Shown: in pieces, positions 45,166 to 53,221 of the stretch
Position numbering within the stretch: the stretch's first letter is position 1
Layout: every line of letters begins with the position of its first letter
Assembly (NCBI GenBank): GCA_964611435.1
Contig: CAZSXT010000005.1
Span: 62,001-126,000 of the forward strand
Reading direction: 5' to 3'
Source of the DNA: JAYPHU01 sp964611435
GTDB lineage: Bacteria; Pseudomonadota; Alphaproteobacteria; Rhodospirillales; UBA2165
Length of the DNA stretch: 64,000 nucleotides
Notes under the pieces: generated by a model
Told to the model about the DNA's origin: nothing
What the model saw: only the letters and a program-made list of their open reading frames with translations
Databases searched by the model: none
Made by a program: the position numbers and the translations under genes

Positions 45166-45823
45166 CTTTTGGTTTTTCTTCCGGCGGATTGAGCGCGGCG
45201 TCGAGATAGTTACCCATCGATTTGGACAGGTCTTCAAACTTATCCTGATAGAAGTGATTGGCGCCCTTGATCAAATCCATGGCGACGGAAATGTTCTTTT
45301 GCCCATCAAGCTTGTTGGCCAGCTTCTGCACCGCATCCGAGGGGACGTGTTCGTCCGCATCACCGTGCACGATCAACCCAGAGGACGGGCACGGGGCCAG
45401 AAAGGAAAAATCCTCTGAATGGGCGGGTGGAGAAACGGAGATAAAACCCTCGATTTCCGGCCGGCGCATCATCAACTGCATGGAGATCAGCGCGCCGAAG
45501 GAATAGCCGCCGATCCAGGAGAACGGACTGTTCGGATTGATCTGTTGGATCCAGTCGAACGCGTAGGCCGCATCGCTAAGCTCGCCGATACCGCTGTCGA
45601 ACACGCCTTGGGATCGGCCGACGCCTCTGAAATTGAAGCGCAGCACGGAAAAACCGTGGTCCGCAAAGCTATTGTACATCGTATAGACGATGCGATTGTT
45701 CATATTACCGCCGTGCAGCGGGTTGGGATGCAGGACGATGGCGATAGGGGCATCGGCCTTTTTGCTCTGATGATATCGGCCTTCAAGGCGTCCATCAGGA
45801 CCATTGAAAATGACTTCAGGCAT
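45143..45823 (-). CDS. Small alpha/beta hydrolase with Lys-rich tail
   Basis: A 226-residue serine-hydrolase-fold protein. IVLHPNPLHGGNMNNR is the oxyanion strand, SWIGGYSFGALISMQ is the nucleophile elbow (Ser in GYSFG), LIVHGDADEHVP holds the acid Asp, and KGANHFYQ the His. This compact form is widespread in alphaproteobacteria as an uncharacterised hydrolase. It ends in KPKAKKKKKA, encoded by the complement of the terminator T-tract, which may be a by-product of the DNA signal. It is divergent from cysE across a 220-bp region with an IscR operator. Confidence 0.88.
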   Translation of the reverse strand: MPEVIFNGPDGRLEGRYHQSKKADAPIAIVLHPNPLHGGNMNNRIVYTMYNSFADHGFSVLRFNFRGVGRSQGVFDSGIGELSDAAYAFDWIQQINPNSPFSWIGGYSFGALISMQLMMRRPEIEGFISVSPPAHSEDFSFLAPCPSSGLIVHGDADEHVPSDAVQKLANKLDGQKNISVAMDLIKGANHFYQDKFEDLSKSMGNYLDAALNPPEEKPKAKKKKKA

Positions 45824-45913
45824 GATTTTCCGGGGTTCGTCTGGTGTCAGGGTTACAATTACCCGACAGATTTAATCCGATATTTGGTTAATGCAATAAC
45901 CTTGCGTCCAAAT

Positions 45914-45938
45914 ATTAGTTGACTAAATTAGTCGGAAT
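45914..45938 (+). promoter_or_regulatory. Type-1 IscR operator upstream of cysE-iscR-suf
   Basis: The 25-nt element has TTGACT-AAAT-TAGTCGG at its core: an inverted GACT/AGTC repeat with an AT centre. It fits the type-1 IscR motif (YYGACTRWWWYAGTCRR) at every core position. The same TTGACT (45919-45924) can serve as a -35, followed after 17 nt by TACATC (45942-45947) as a weak -10, so bound [2Fe-2S]-IscR would block the promoter. IscR itself is encoded in the operon, which predicts autorepression. Confidence 0.8.
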
Positions 45939-46043
45939 AGGTACATCGCTGTCGCATATATACGGGTTCCGGCGACAGAACCCAAGCAGAAAGCTGAGCT
46001 GGCGCGGAGAATCCGACGCCTACTGAATAAGGAATAACACCGG

Positions 46044-46772
46044 ATGGAACAGAGTTTTTTTCAAAGACTCGGCGAAGACATAGATTCTTACATTGAACGC
46101 GATCCGGCGGCCCGGTCCCGGTTGGAGGTAATTCTCTGCTATCCGGGCTATCACGCCATCCTGTTTTATCGGATTGCCAATGCCCTTTGGCGGCGGCGAT
46201 TTTTTCTTTTGGCCCGGTTCATTTCCAATATCGGCAAGATTTTAACCGGGATCGAAATTCATCCCGGCGCGACCATTGGCCGACGGCTGTTTATTGACCA
46301 CGGCAATGGCGTGGTTGTCGGCGAAACCTCGGAGATCGGGAACGATGTGACGCTCTATCAGGGGGTAACCCTGGGCGGCACGTCTTTGGAGAAGGGTAAG
46401 CGCCACCCGACCCTGGAGGATTTTGTCATCGTGGGTTCCGGCGCACAGGTGCTTGGGCCTCTGGTGGTCGGCGAACGGGCGCGAATCGGCGCCAACGCCG
46501 TGGTCCTGACCGAGGTGCCAAAGGGCGCGACGATGGTCGGTATTCCGGCAAAGATCGTCATGGGCCGGGGCAAGAAAAAGGAAGAAGCCTTTACCGCTTA
46601 CGGTACACCCACCGAAGACCTGCCTGATCCGGTGGCGCGCAGCTTCGAAAGCTTGCGGGCGCAGTTGATTGAACTGACCAACCGGGTCGAGGAGTTGGAA
46701 GCGGAGAAAGCGCAACACCAATCGGACCAGGATGATGAACCGGATCAGCCGGCATCATCCTGCGGTTCTTAA
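46044..46772 (+). CDS. cysE: Serine O-acetyltransferase
   Basis: A 242-residue left-handed beta-helix acetyltransferase that converts L-serine and acetyl-CoA to O-acetylserine, the precursor of cysteine. IEIHPGATIGRRLFIDHGNGVVVGETSEIG contains hexapeptide repeats and the catalytic Asp-His. VTLYQGVTLGGTS and the IGANAVVLTEVP turns follow. The short N-terminus matches the EpsC/NifP-like bacterial form. A Glu/Gln-rich tail ends the protein. It is the first gene after the IscR operator and lies 40 nt before iscR, so it is probably in the Fe-S regulon, supplying cysteine for the desulfurases. Confidence 0.93.
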   Translation: MEQSFFQRLGEDIDSYIERDPAARSRLEVILCYPGYHAILFYRIANALWRRRFFLLARFISNIGKILTGIEIHPGATIGRRLFIDHGNGVVVGETSEIGNDVTLYQGVTLGGTSLEKGKRHPTLEDFVIVGSGAQVLGPLVVGERARIGANAVVLTEVPKGATMVGIPAKIVMGRGKKKEEAFTAYGTPTEDLPDPVARSFESLRAQLIELTNRVEELEAEKAQHQSDQDDEPDQPASSCGS

Positions 46773-46812
46773 AGATTTAGACGTGAAGTTTGATAGCTGA
46801 AGGAGTAGACCC

Positions 46813-47328
46813 GTGAAACTCAGCACAAAAGGCCGGTATGCAGTAATGGCAATGGCGGATCTGGCCCGTCAAAGCCGTGGCGGTCCCGTGGCGCTCGCCG
46901 ATATTGCGGAACGCCAGGATATTTCCCTCTCGTATTTGGAACAGTTGTTCGGAAAACTGCGCAAAGGGCATCAGGTGAAAAGTGTTCGTGGCCCCGGCGG
47001 CGGATATCTTCTCGCCCGCGATCCCGCCCAAATGCGGATTTCCGACATCATCATGGCGGTGGATGAGCCGATCAAAGCCACCCGATGCACGCCGGGCTCG
47101 CCGCAAGGCTGCCAGTCTGACCGTAGCCGGTGTCTGACCCATGATTTGTGGGAGGAACTGGACACCCAGATTAATCTGTTTCTGAGCTCGGTCTCCCTTG
47201 AAGACGTGGTCGAAAGCCGGGTCTTGGGTCTGGGCAGCCGCTTGGCGACTCCTCGCACCGTCCTCGGACCGGAGCTGGGCAATCGTCCAGCCGTTGAGAA
47301 TCGGGAAGCTGCGGTTCCGGCGGAGTAA
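46813..47328 (+). CDS. iscR: Rrf2-family Fe-S cluster regulator
   Basis: A 171-residue Rrf2 regulator. The winged-helix N-terminus (KLSTKGRYAVMAMADLA, LEQLFGKLRKGHQVKSVRGPGGGYLLA) is close to IscR. Three Cys in RCTPGSPQGCQSDRSRCLTH (spacing C-x7-C-x6-C), followed by His, fit the [2Fe-2S] ligand region. GTG 46813 follows AAGGAG. It senses the cell's Fe-S status and should repress the operon through the site at 45914-45938 when the cluster is loaded. Confidence 0.93.
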   Translation: MKLSTKGRYAVMAMADLARQSRGGPVALADIAERQDISLSYLEQLFGKLRKGHQVKSVRGPGGGYLLARDPAQMRISDIIMAVDEPIKATRCTPGSPQGCQSDRSRCLTHDLWEELDTQINLFLSSVSLEDVVESRVLGLGSRLATPRTVLGPELGNRPAVENREAAVPAE

Positions 47329-47330
47329 TC

Positions 47331-48449
47331 ATGACGGCCTACCTTGATTATAACGCGACGGCGCCGGTCCGCGCCGAAGTCGCCGAAGCGGTGAGCAAAG
47401 CGCTCGCGCTCGGGGGCAATGCATCATCCGTCCATTCGCGGGGGCGGGAGGCGCGGCGCGTTGTCGAGGAAGCTCGGGAAAAGGTCGCGGCCCTGGTGGG
47501 CGCAAGCCCGGCGGAGGTGATTTTCACCGGCAGCGGCACCGAGGCGAATAATCTGGCCCTCAGCGGCGCGTCGGCTGGTCGCGTAGCCGTCTCGGCGGTG
47601 GAACATGATTCCGTGTTGCGGGTCGCACCAAATGGGATCCGACTTGGTGTGGACGCTGACGGCCGAGTGAACCTTACGGAGCTCGAGAGCTTTCTGTCTG
47701 ATGATGGGACCGCGTTGATTTCGGTTATGGCGGCCAATAACGAGACCGGTGTGATGCAGCCGATCCAGGAAGCCGCTGCGCTGCTACAAAGCCATGATGC
47801 GCTGCTTCATGTAGACGCGGTACAGGCCGCCGGCAAAATCGATATTTCCCGCGACCAAATGGACGCCGATCTGATGACGTTATCGGCTCACAAGTTGGGT
47901 GGTCCGCAGGGCGTCGGCGCGCTCATCATCCGCGACGGCATGGATCTCGAACCGCTCGTCAAAGGCGGCGGGCAGGAACGCTCCCGCCGGGCGGGCACGG
48001 AAAACGTGGCTGGCATCGCCGGATTTGGCGTTGCCGCTGAATTGGCGCTGAACGAATTGGATCAGATGGATCGAATTGCGGCTTTACGTGACCGGCTTGA
48101 AATCGAAATCAATAAAATTGCGCCGGACACCCGTGTCTTGGGCGCCGCCGGGCCCCGGCTCGCCAATACGTCGTGCTTGACCATGCCCGGCGTCAGCGCC
48201 GAAAGTCAGGTGATGTCGCTTGATTTGGCGGGCGTGATGGTGAGCGCCGGCTCCGCCTGTTCGTCCGGCAAAGTAACCACATCTCACGTACTCACCGCCA
48301 TGGGTCTTTCAGAGGCCGAGGCGAATACGGCGATCCGGATCAGTCTCGGCTGGGCGTCGGTCAAGGAAGATGTAGATGCGTTCCTCAACGCTTGGGGCGA
48401 ACTCTATCGGCGCACCCGCAAGCAGGAATTGGAGGCCTCCGCCGCATGA
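47331..48449 (+). CDS. Cysteine desulfurase, NifS/IscS type (copy 1)
   Basis: A 372-residue class I cysteine desulfurase. It starts YLDYNATAPVRAEVAEA. The PLP lysine is in TLSAHKLGGPQGVGAL and the catalytic Cys in VSAGSACSSGKVTTSH. It removes sulfur from cysteine as an enzyme persulfide. It lies 2 nt after iscR and overlaps the second desulfurase by 4 nt (ATGA). The SAC-S-G-K motif and shorter length set it apart from the next gene. Having two IscS-type genes before sufB is unusual and suggests separate acceptors, such as Fe-S assembly and tRNA thiolation. Confidence 0.92.
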   Translation: MTAYLDYNATAPVRAEVAEAVSKALALGGNASSVHSRGREARRVVEEAREKVAALVGASPAEVIFTGSGTEANNLALSGASAGRVAVSAVEHDSVLRVAPNGIRLGVDADGRVNLTELESFLSDDGTALISVMAANNETGVMQPIQEAAALLQSHDALLHVDAVQAAGKIDISRDQMDADLMTLSAHKLGGPQGVGALIIRDGMDLEPLVKGGGQERSRRAGTENVAGIAGFGVAAELALNELDQMDRIAALRDRLEIEINKIAPDTRVLGAAGPRLANTSCLTMPGVSAESQVMSLDLAGVMVSAGSACSSGKVTTSHVLTAMGLSEAEANTAIRISLGWASVKEDVDAFLNAWGELYRRTRKQELEASAA

Positions 48450-49651
48450 CCGAGCGCCGCCGCCAGCCCCTGTATCTGGATAACCACGCGACCACGCCGG
48501 TGGACCCGCGGGTGCGGGACGCCATGATGCCGTACTTCAACGAGATATTCGGTAATCCCCATTCCGGCAGTCATGCCTTCGGCTGGGAAGCGGCCGAGGC
48601 GGTGGAGATGGCCCGCGAACAGATCGCCGCGATGATCGGCGCGGACACGGACGAAATCATTTTTACCTCCGGCGCGACCGAGGCCAACAATTTGGCGATC
48701 AAGGGCGTCGCCCGGTTTTACGCTGAAAAGAAAAACCACATTATCACCTGCGCCACCGAACACATGTGTGTGTTGGACTCCTGCTTTCAGTTGGAAAGTG
48801 AAGGTTTCAAGGTCACCTATTTGCCGGTGGAGCCTGATGGGCTTTTGGACCTGGACAAACTGCGGGACGCCATTACGGATCAAACGCTCCTGGTCTCCAT
48901 CATGACCGTGCAGAACGAGATCGGCACCATCCAGCCCATGGCGGAGATCGGCGCAATCTGCAAGGAACACAACGTCTTTCTGCATTCCGATGCGGCGCAG
49001 GCGGTGGGTAAGATACCGCTGGATGTCAAAGAGATGCAGATCGATCTAATGAGCATCACGGCCCATAAGATCTACGGGCCCATGGGCGTCGGCGCGCTTT
49101 ACGTTACCAAGAAGCCGCGGGTCCTGTTAGAGCCGTTGTTCAGTGGCGGCGGTCAGGAAAAGGGATTGCGCTCCGGCACGTTGCCGCCGCCCCTTTGCGT
49201 CGGGTTCGGCAAGGCGTTGGAGATCGCAGCGCAAGAAATGCCGGCGGAAGCAAAACGTTTAGGTCGGATGCGGGACCTGTTGATTGATCGTCTGACAGAT
49301 GAACTGGACGGTATCCATATCAACGGCACGATGGAACACCGGGTGCCGGGTAATCTGAACATCAGCATTGAAAGGGCGGACGCGGAAAGCCTGATGGCGG
49401 CTCTGCCTGACCTGGCCATGTCCTCGGGTTCGGCCTGTACGTCGGCATCCGAGGATTCTTCCCATGTGCTCAAATCGATCGGCCTGCCGAATGAACTGGC
49501 GGAGGCCAGCCTGCGGATCGGTCTGGGTCGCTTTAATGAAGAGGCCGATGCCGTTTATGCGGTTAATCGCCTAATCGAGGAAATTAGAAACGTTCGCGCC
49601 GATCGGCATGATATTGCCGCAGCGGAACAGAGTGAAAGAGTAGGAAAGTAG
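48446..49651 (+). CDS. iscS: Cysteine desulfurase, IscS type (copy 2)
   Basis: A 401-residue class I desulfurase closest in features to canonical IscS: LYLDNHATTPVDPRVRDAM, the PLP lysine in ITAHKIYGPMGVGALYV, GGGQEKGLRSGTLPPPL, and the catalytic Cys in MSSGSACTSASEDSSHVLK. The start is ATG 48446, overlapping the previous stop as ATGA. It should donate persulfide sulfur to Fe-S assembly and possibly to MnmA, whose gene lies at the end of the same block. Confidence 0.93.
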   Translation: MTERRRQPLYLDNHATTPVDPRVRDAMMPYFNEIFGNPHSGSHAFGWEAAEAVEMAREQIAAMIGADTDEIIFTSGATEANNLAIKGVARFYAEKKNHIITCATEHMCVLDSCFQLESEGFKVTYLPVEPDGLLDLDKLRDAITDQTLLVSIMTVQNEIGTIQPMAEIGAICKEHNVFLHSDAAQAVGKIPLDVKEMQIDLMSITAHKIYGPMGVGALYVTKKPRVLLEPLFSGGGQEKGLRSGTLPPPLCVGFGKALEIAAQEMPAEAKRLGRMRDLLIDRLTDELDGIHINGTMEHRVPGNLNISIERADAESLMAALPDLAMSSGSACTSASEDSSHVLKSIGLPNELAEASLRIGLGRFNEEADAVYAVNRLIEEIRNVRADRHDIAAAEQSERVGK

Positions 49652-49653
49652 AG

Positions 49654-51114
49654 ATGACAGCAGTCACGGAAACGATCGATCAGGTAAAGGAAGTCGAAAA
49701 GTACAAGTACGGCTTTGTAACCGATATCGAGGCGGATACCGCACCCAAGGGCCTGAACGAAGACATCGTCCGCTTTATTTCGGCCAAGAAGAACGAGCCT
49801 GAATGGCTGCTGGAGTGGCGGCTGAAGGCGTTCCGCCACTGGCTCACCATGGAAGAGCCCGACTGGGCCAAGGTCGGCTATCCGGAGATCGATTACCAGG
49901 ACGCCTATTACTATTCCGCGCCCAAAAAGAAAGAAGACGGGCCCGAAACCCTGGATGACGTGGACCCGGAGCTACTGGCCACCTATGAAAAACTTGGCAT
50001 TCCCCTGTATGAACAGGAAATCCTGGCCGGCGTGAAAAACGTCGCCGTGGACGCGGTCTTCGACAGCGTTTCCGTCGCGACCACGTTCAAGGAGACGCTC
50101 GCCAAGCACGGCGTGATCTTCTGCCCGATTTCCGAAGCGGTGCAGAATCATCCCGAACTGGTGCAGAAGTACATGGGCTCGGTCGTGCCCTATTCGGACA
50201 ACTTCTTCGCCACGCTAAACTGCGCGGTCTTCACCGATGGGTCCTTCGTCTACATTCCCAAGGGTGTGCGTTGCCCGATGGAGTTATCGACCTATTTCCG
50301 CATCAACGCCGCCAACACGGGCCAGTTTGAACGTACGCTGATCATCGCGGAAGAGGGGTCTTACGTTTCCTACTTGGAAGGCTGCACCGCACCGATGCGG
50401 GATGAAAACCAGCTTCACGCCGCCGTGGTGGAATTGGTCGCGATGGACGACGCGGAAATCAAGTATTCCACCGTGCAAAACTGGTATCCCGGCGACGAAA
50501 ACGGCGTCGGCGGCATCTATAACTTTGTCACCAAGCGCGGCGCCTGCCGGGGCAAGAACTCCAAGATTTCGTGGACCCAGGTGGAAACCGGCTCGGCGGT
50601 GACCTGGAAGTATCCGAGTTGCATCCTGCAGGGTGATAATTCGGTGGGTGAGTTCTATTCGGTCGCCATCACCAACAATTATCAGCAGGCGGATACGGGC
50701 ACCAAGATGATTCATCTGGGCAAGAACACCTCGTCCCGGATCATCGCCAAGGGCATCTCCGCCGGTAAATCCCAAAGCACCTATCGCGGGCTTGTGAAAA
50801 TGATGCCCAAGGCCGATGGCGCAAGAAATTATACCCAGTGCGACTCCCTGCTGATCGGCAAGGAATGTGGCGCGCACACGGTGCCGTATATCGAAAGCCG
50901 AAATAAATCGGCGAAGGTCGAACATGAAGCCACCACGTCGAAGATCGCAGATGATCAACTGTTTTATTGCCGTCAGCGCGGCATGGATGAAGAGGAAGCC
51001 ATCGCCTTGATCGTCAACGGGTTCTGCCGTGAGGTTCTGCAGGAGCTGCCGATGGAATTCGCGGTGGAAGCCCAGAAACTGGTTGGCATCAGCCTTGAAG
51101 GCAGTGTCGGATAA
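49654..51114 (+). CDS. sufB: Fe-S cluster assembly protein SufB
   Basis: A 486-residue scaffold subunit of the SufBC2D complex. The family regions are NLNCAVFTDGSFVYIPKGVRCP after TLNCAVF, SYVSYLEGCTAPMRDENQLH, and SYRGLVKM-type strands of the beta-helix core with QCDSLLIG and TVPYIESRN. The cluster-forming Cys (KGRGVSLN-type Cys405 equivalent) lies in the QCDSLLIGKECGAHT segment. It builds the nascent cluster with SufC and SufD. It lies 2 nt after iscS. Confidence 0.96.
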   Translation: MTAVTETIDQVKEVEKYKYGFVTDIEADTAPKGLNEDIVRFISAKKNEPEWLLEWRLKAFRHWLTMEEPDWAKVGYPEIDYQDAYYYSAPKKKEDGPETLDDVDPELLATYEKLGIPLYEQEILAGVKNVAVDAVFDSVSVATTFKETLAKHGVIFCPISEAVQNHPELVQKYMGSVVPYSDNFFATLNCAVFTDGSFVYIPKGVRCPMELSTYFRINAANTGQFERTLIIAEEGSYVSYLEGCTAPMRDENQLHAAVVELVAMDDAEIKYSTVQNWYPGDENGVGGIYNFVTKRGACRGKNSKISWTQVETGSAVTWKYPSCILQGDNSVGEFYSVAITNNYQQADTGTKMIHLGKNTSSRIIAKGISAGKSQSTYRGLVKMMPKADGARNYTQCDSLLIGKECGAHTVPYIESRNKSAKVEHEATTSKIADDQLFYCRQRGMDEEEAIALIVNGFCREVLQELPMEFAVEAQKLVGISLEGSVG

Positions 51115-51141
51115 TCAAAAGAGAAAAAGAGTAACGTCAAA

Positions 51142-51891
51142 ATGCTAGAAATCAAAAATCTACACGCAAGCGTCGATGGGACGGAAATCCTGAAGGGCAT
51201 CAATTTGTCCATGGGACCGGGCGAAGTGCACGCCATCATGGGTCCTAACGGGTCGGGTAAGAGTACCTTGTCTTATGTGCTCTCGGGCCGCGACGGTTAC
51301 GAGGTGACCGAGGGTAGCGCGACCTTTAATGGCAAGGATCTATTGGATATGGACCCGGAAGAGCGCGCCGGTGAAGGCGTCTTCCTGGCGTTCCAATACC
51401 CGGTGGAGATCCCCGGCGTCTCGACCATGAACTTCCTCAAGGCCTCGGTGAATTCGGTCCGCAAGTATCGCGGCGAGAACGAGTTGGACGCGATGGATTT
51501 TCTGAAATTCGTCCGGGAAAAGACCAAAGTCCTGAATATTACCGACGATATGCTGAAGCGCGCGGTCAATGTGGGCTTCTCCGGTGGGGAAAAAAAACGC
51601 AACGAGGTGCTGCAGATGGCGGTGCTGAACCCGACCCTCGCCATTCTGGATGAAACGGACAGCGGCCTGGACGTGGATGCTCTCCGAATCGTTGGTGAGG
51701 GGGTGACCGCACTGCGCTCGCCTGAACGCTCCATGTTGGTGATCACTCACTATCAGAGGCTCTTGGATCACATCGTACCCGACCACGTGCATGTGCTCGC
51801 CCACGGTAAGATCGTCAAGTCGGGCGGTAAGGACTTGGCGCTGGAATTGGAGAAAAATGGTTACGCCGAATACACGGCGGAAGCGGCTTAA
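51142..51891 (+). CDS. sufC: Fe-S assembly ATPase SufC
   Basis: A 249-residue ABC-type ATPase. Walker A is GPNGSGKSTL, the signature is FSGGEKKRNEVLQ, Walker B is LAILDETDSGLD, and ITHYQRLLDHI holds the H-loop. SufC dimers drive conformational change in SufB-SufD so that the cluster can assemble. It stands between sufB (27 nt) and sufD (15 nt) in the operon. Confidence 0.97.
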   Translation: MLEIKNLHASVDGTEILKGINLSMGPGEVHAIMGPNGSGKSTLSYVLSGRDGYEVTEGSATFNGKDLLDMDPEERAGEGVFLAFQYPVEIPGVSTMNFLKASVNSVRKYRGENELDAMDFLKFVREKTKVLNITDDMLKRAVNVGFSGGEKKRNEVLQMAVLNPTLAILDETDSGLDVDALRIVGEGVTALRSPERSMLVITHYQRLLDHIVPDHVHVLAHGKIVKSGGKDLALELEKNGYAEYTAEAA

Positions 51892-51906
51892 GGGGACGCG
51901 CGTAAA

Positions 51907-53214
51907 ATGTCACTGTCACCCACTAGCCAGAAAATGCTCGACCGGTTCGAGGCGATAAAAGCCGAGCTGCCAGGTGCGGATCAGCCGTGGCTGGCGGCGC
52001 TCCGGGAGAAATCGGCTGCGATCTTCCGGGAGAAAGGCCTGCCGACCCAGCGGGATGAGGAATGGAAATACACCGGCCTCGGTGCGCTGGAAAAATTGGA
52101 GTTGTCAGCAACTCCTGAGCCCGCTCAGGTTCAAGCGGATATATTACCGGCGGCGATCAGCGCCGACTCCCGGCTGGTCTTCGTCGACGGGCGCTTCGAC
52201 GTATCCTTATCTCAGATCGAACAAGCTGCCGGCGTCACCGTGACAACATTCGGCGGGCTGCTCGCCTCGCAGCCGGAGGCATTGGAAAATCTGATGGTTG
52301 GGGCCGATGACGGCTTGCCCATGTTGGCCCTCAACGGCGCGCTGCAGGAAGACGGCTATGTGGTCGGGCTAGATGCTGGCGTGGTTGCCGACAAACCTAT
52401 TGAAGTGCTGTACGTGGACACCGGGAACGCGGCGCGGGTCTGTCAGCCCCGGAATATTATTGTGGCCGGTGATAACGCTCGGGTGCGGGTGGTTGAAAGC
52501 CATGTCGGTTTGGCCGAAGCCTCTCAGGTGTTTTTCAACGGTGTGACACTGGTTTCGGCGGCTGCTGGCTCGCGGATTGAGCATGTCCGGCTGCAAACTC
52601 AGTCTGCGGGTGCGGTCCATGTGAATACGATCCGCGCCAATGTAGCCAAGGACGCCGCCTATCAGAGCTTTGTCCTGGCCAGCGGCGGCGATGTCGCACG
52701 GGACGAAATTCAAGTGTCCCTGGACGCGTCCGGAGCGGCGGCGAAGCTGCATGGCGTCTATCTGGGCGGCCGCAAGCAGGTGATCGACAATACGACCCTG
52801 ATCACCCACCGCGCACCGCACACGGCCAGTGAGGAAATGTATCGTGGCGCGTTGGATGCCGACTCCCGGGGCGTGTTTCAGGGGAACATTCTGGTGGAGC
52901 AGGGCGCCGACGGGACCGACGGCCAGATGAGCAACAAGACTTTGTTACTGTCCAACGAGGCGGAGATCGACAGCAAACCCCAACTTGAAATTTACGCGGA
53001 CGATGTTAAATGCGCCCACGGTACAACCGCCGGGGAATTGGACGATGATGCCCTCTTCTATCTTCGGTCCAGGGGTGTGCCGGAAAATACCGCCCGCGCC
53101 ATGTTGGTGGAGGGTTTTCTGGCCGAGGTGATTGGGGATTTCGGGGCGGAAGATTTAAACGACATGCTAATCGGCCGGGTTTCGGATTGGCTGACAACGA
53201 ATGAACAAGGATAA
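51907..53214 (+). CDS. sufD: Fe-S cluster assembly protein SufD
   Basis: A 435-residue SufB paralogue. QRDEEWKYTGLGALEKL at the N-terminus and LLLSNEAEIDSKPQLEIYADDVKCAHGTT at the C-terminus, with its invariant His (CAHGTT), are SufD signatures. The remaining DDDALFYLRSRGVPENTARAML helix is shared with SufB. It forms the SufBC2D heterocomplex. It ends 7 nt before the preferred sufS start. Confidence 0.96.
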   Translation: MSLSPTSQKMLDRFEAIKAELPGADQPWLAALREKSAAIFREKGLPTQRDEEWKYTGLGALEKLELSATPEPAQVQADILPAAISADSRLVFVDGRFDVSLSQIEQAAGVTVTTFGGLLASQPEALENLMVGADDGLPMLALNGALQEDGYVVGLDAGVVADKPIEVLYVDTGNAARVCQPRNIIVAGDNARVRVVESHVGLAEASQVFFNGVTLVSAAAGSRIEHVRLQTQSAGAVHVNTIRANVAKDAAYQSFVLASGGDVARDEIQVSLDASGAAAKLHGVYLGGRKQVIDNTTLITHRAPHTASEEMYRGALDADSRGVFQGNILVEQGADGTDGQMSNKTLLLSNEAEIDSKPQLEIYADDVKCAHGTTAGELDDDALFYLRSRGVPENTARAMLVEGFLAEVIGDFGAEDLNDMLIGRVSDWLTTNEQG

Positions 53215-53221
53215 GGACGGC

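Noticed and set aside
45914..45938. Fur box upstream of cysE
   Set aside because: The element lacks the GATAATGAT-type hexamer pattern and fits the IscR core far better.
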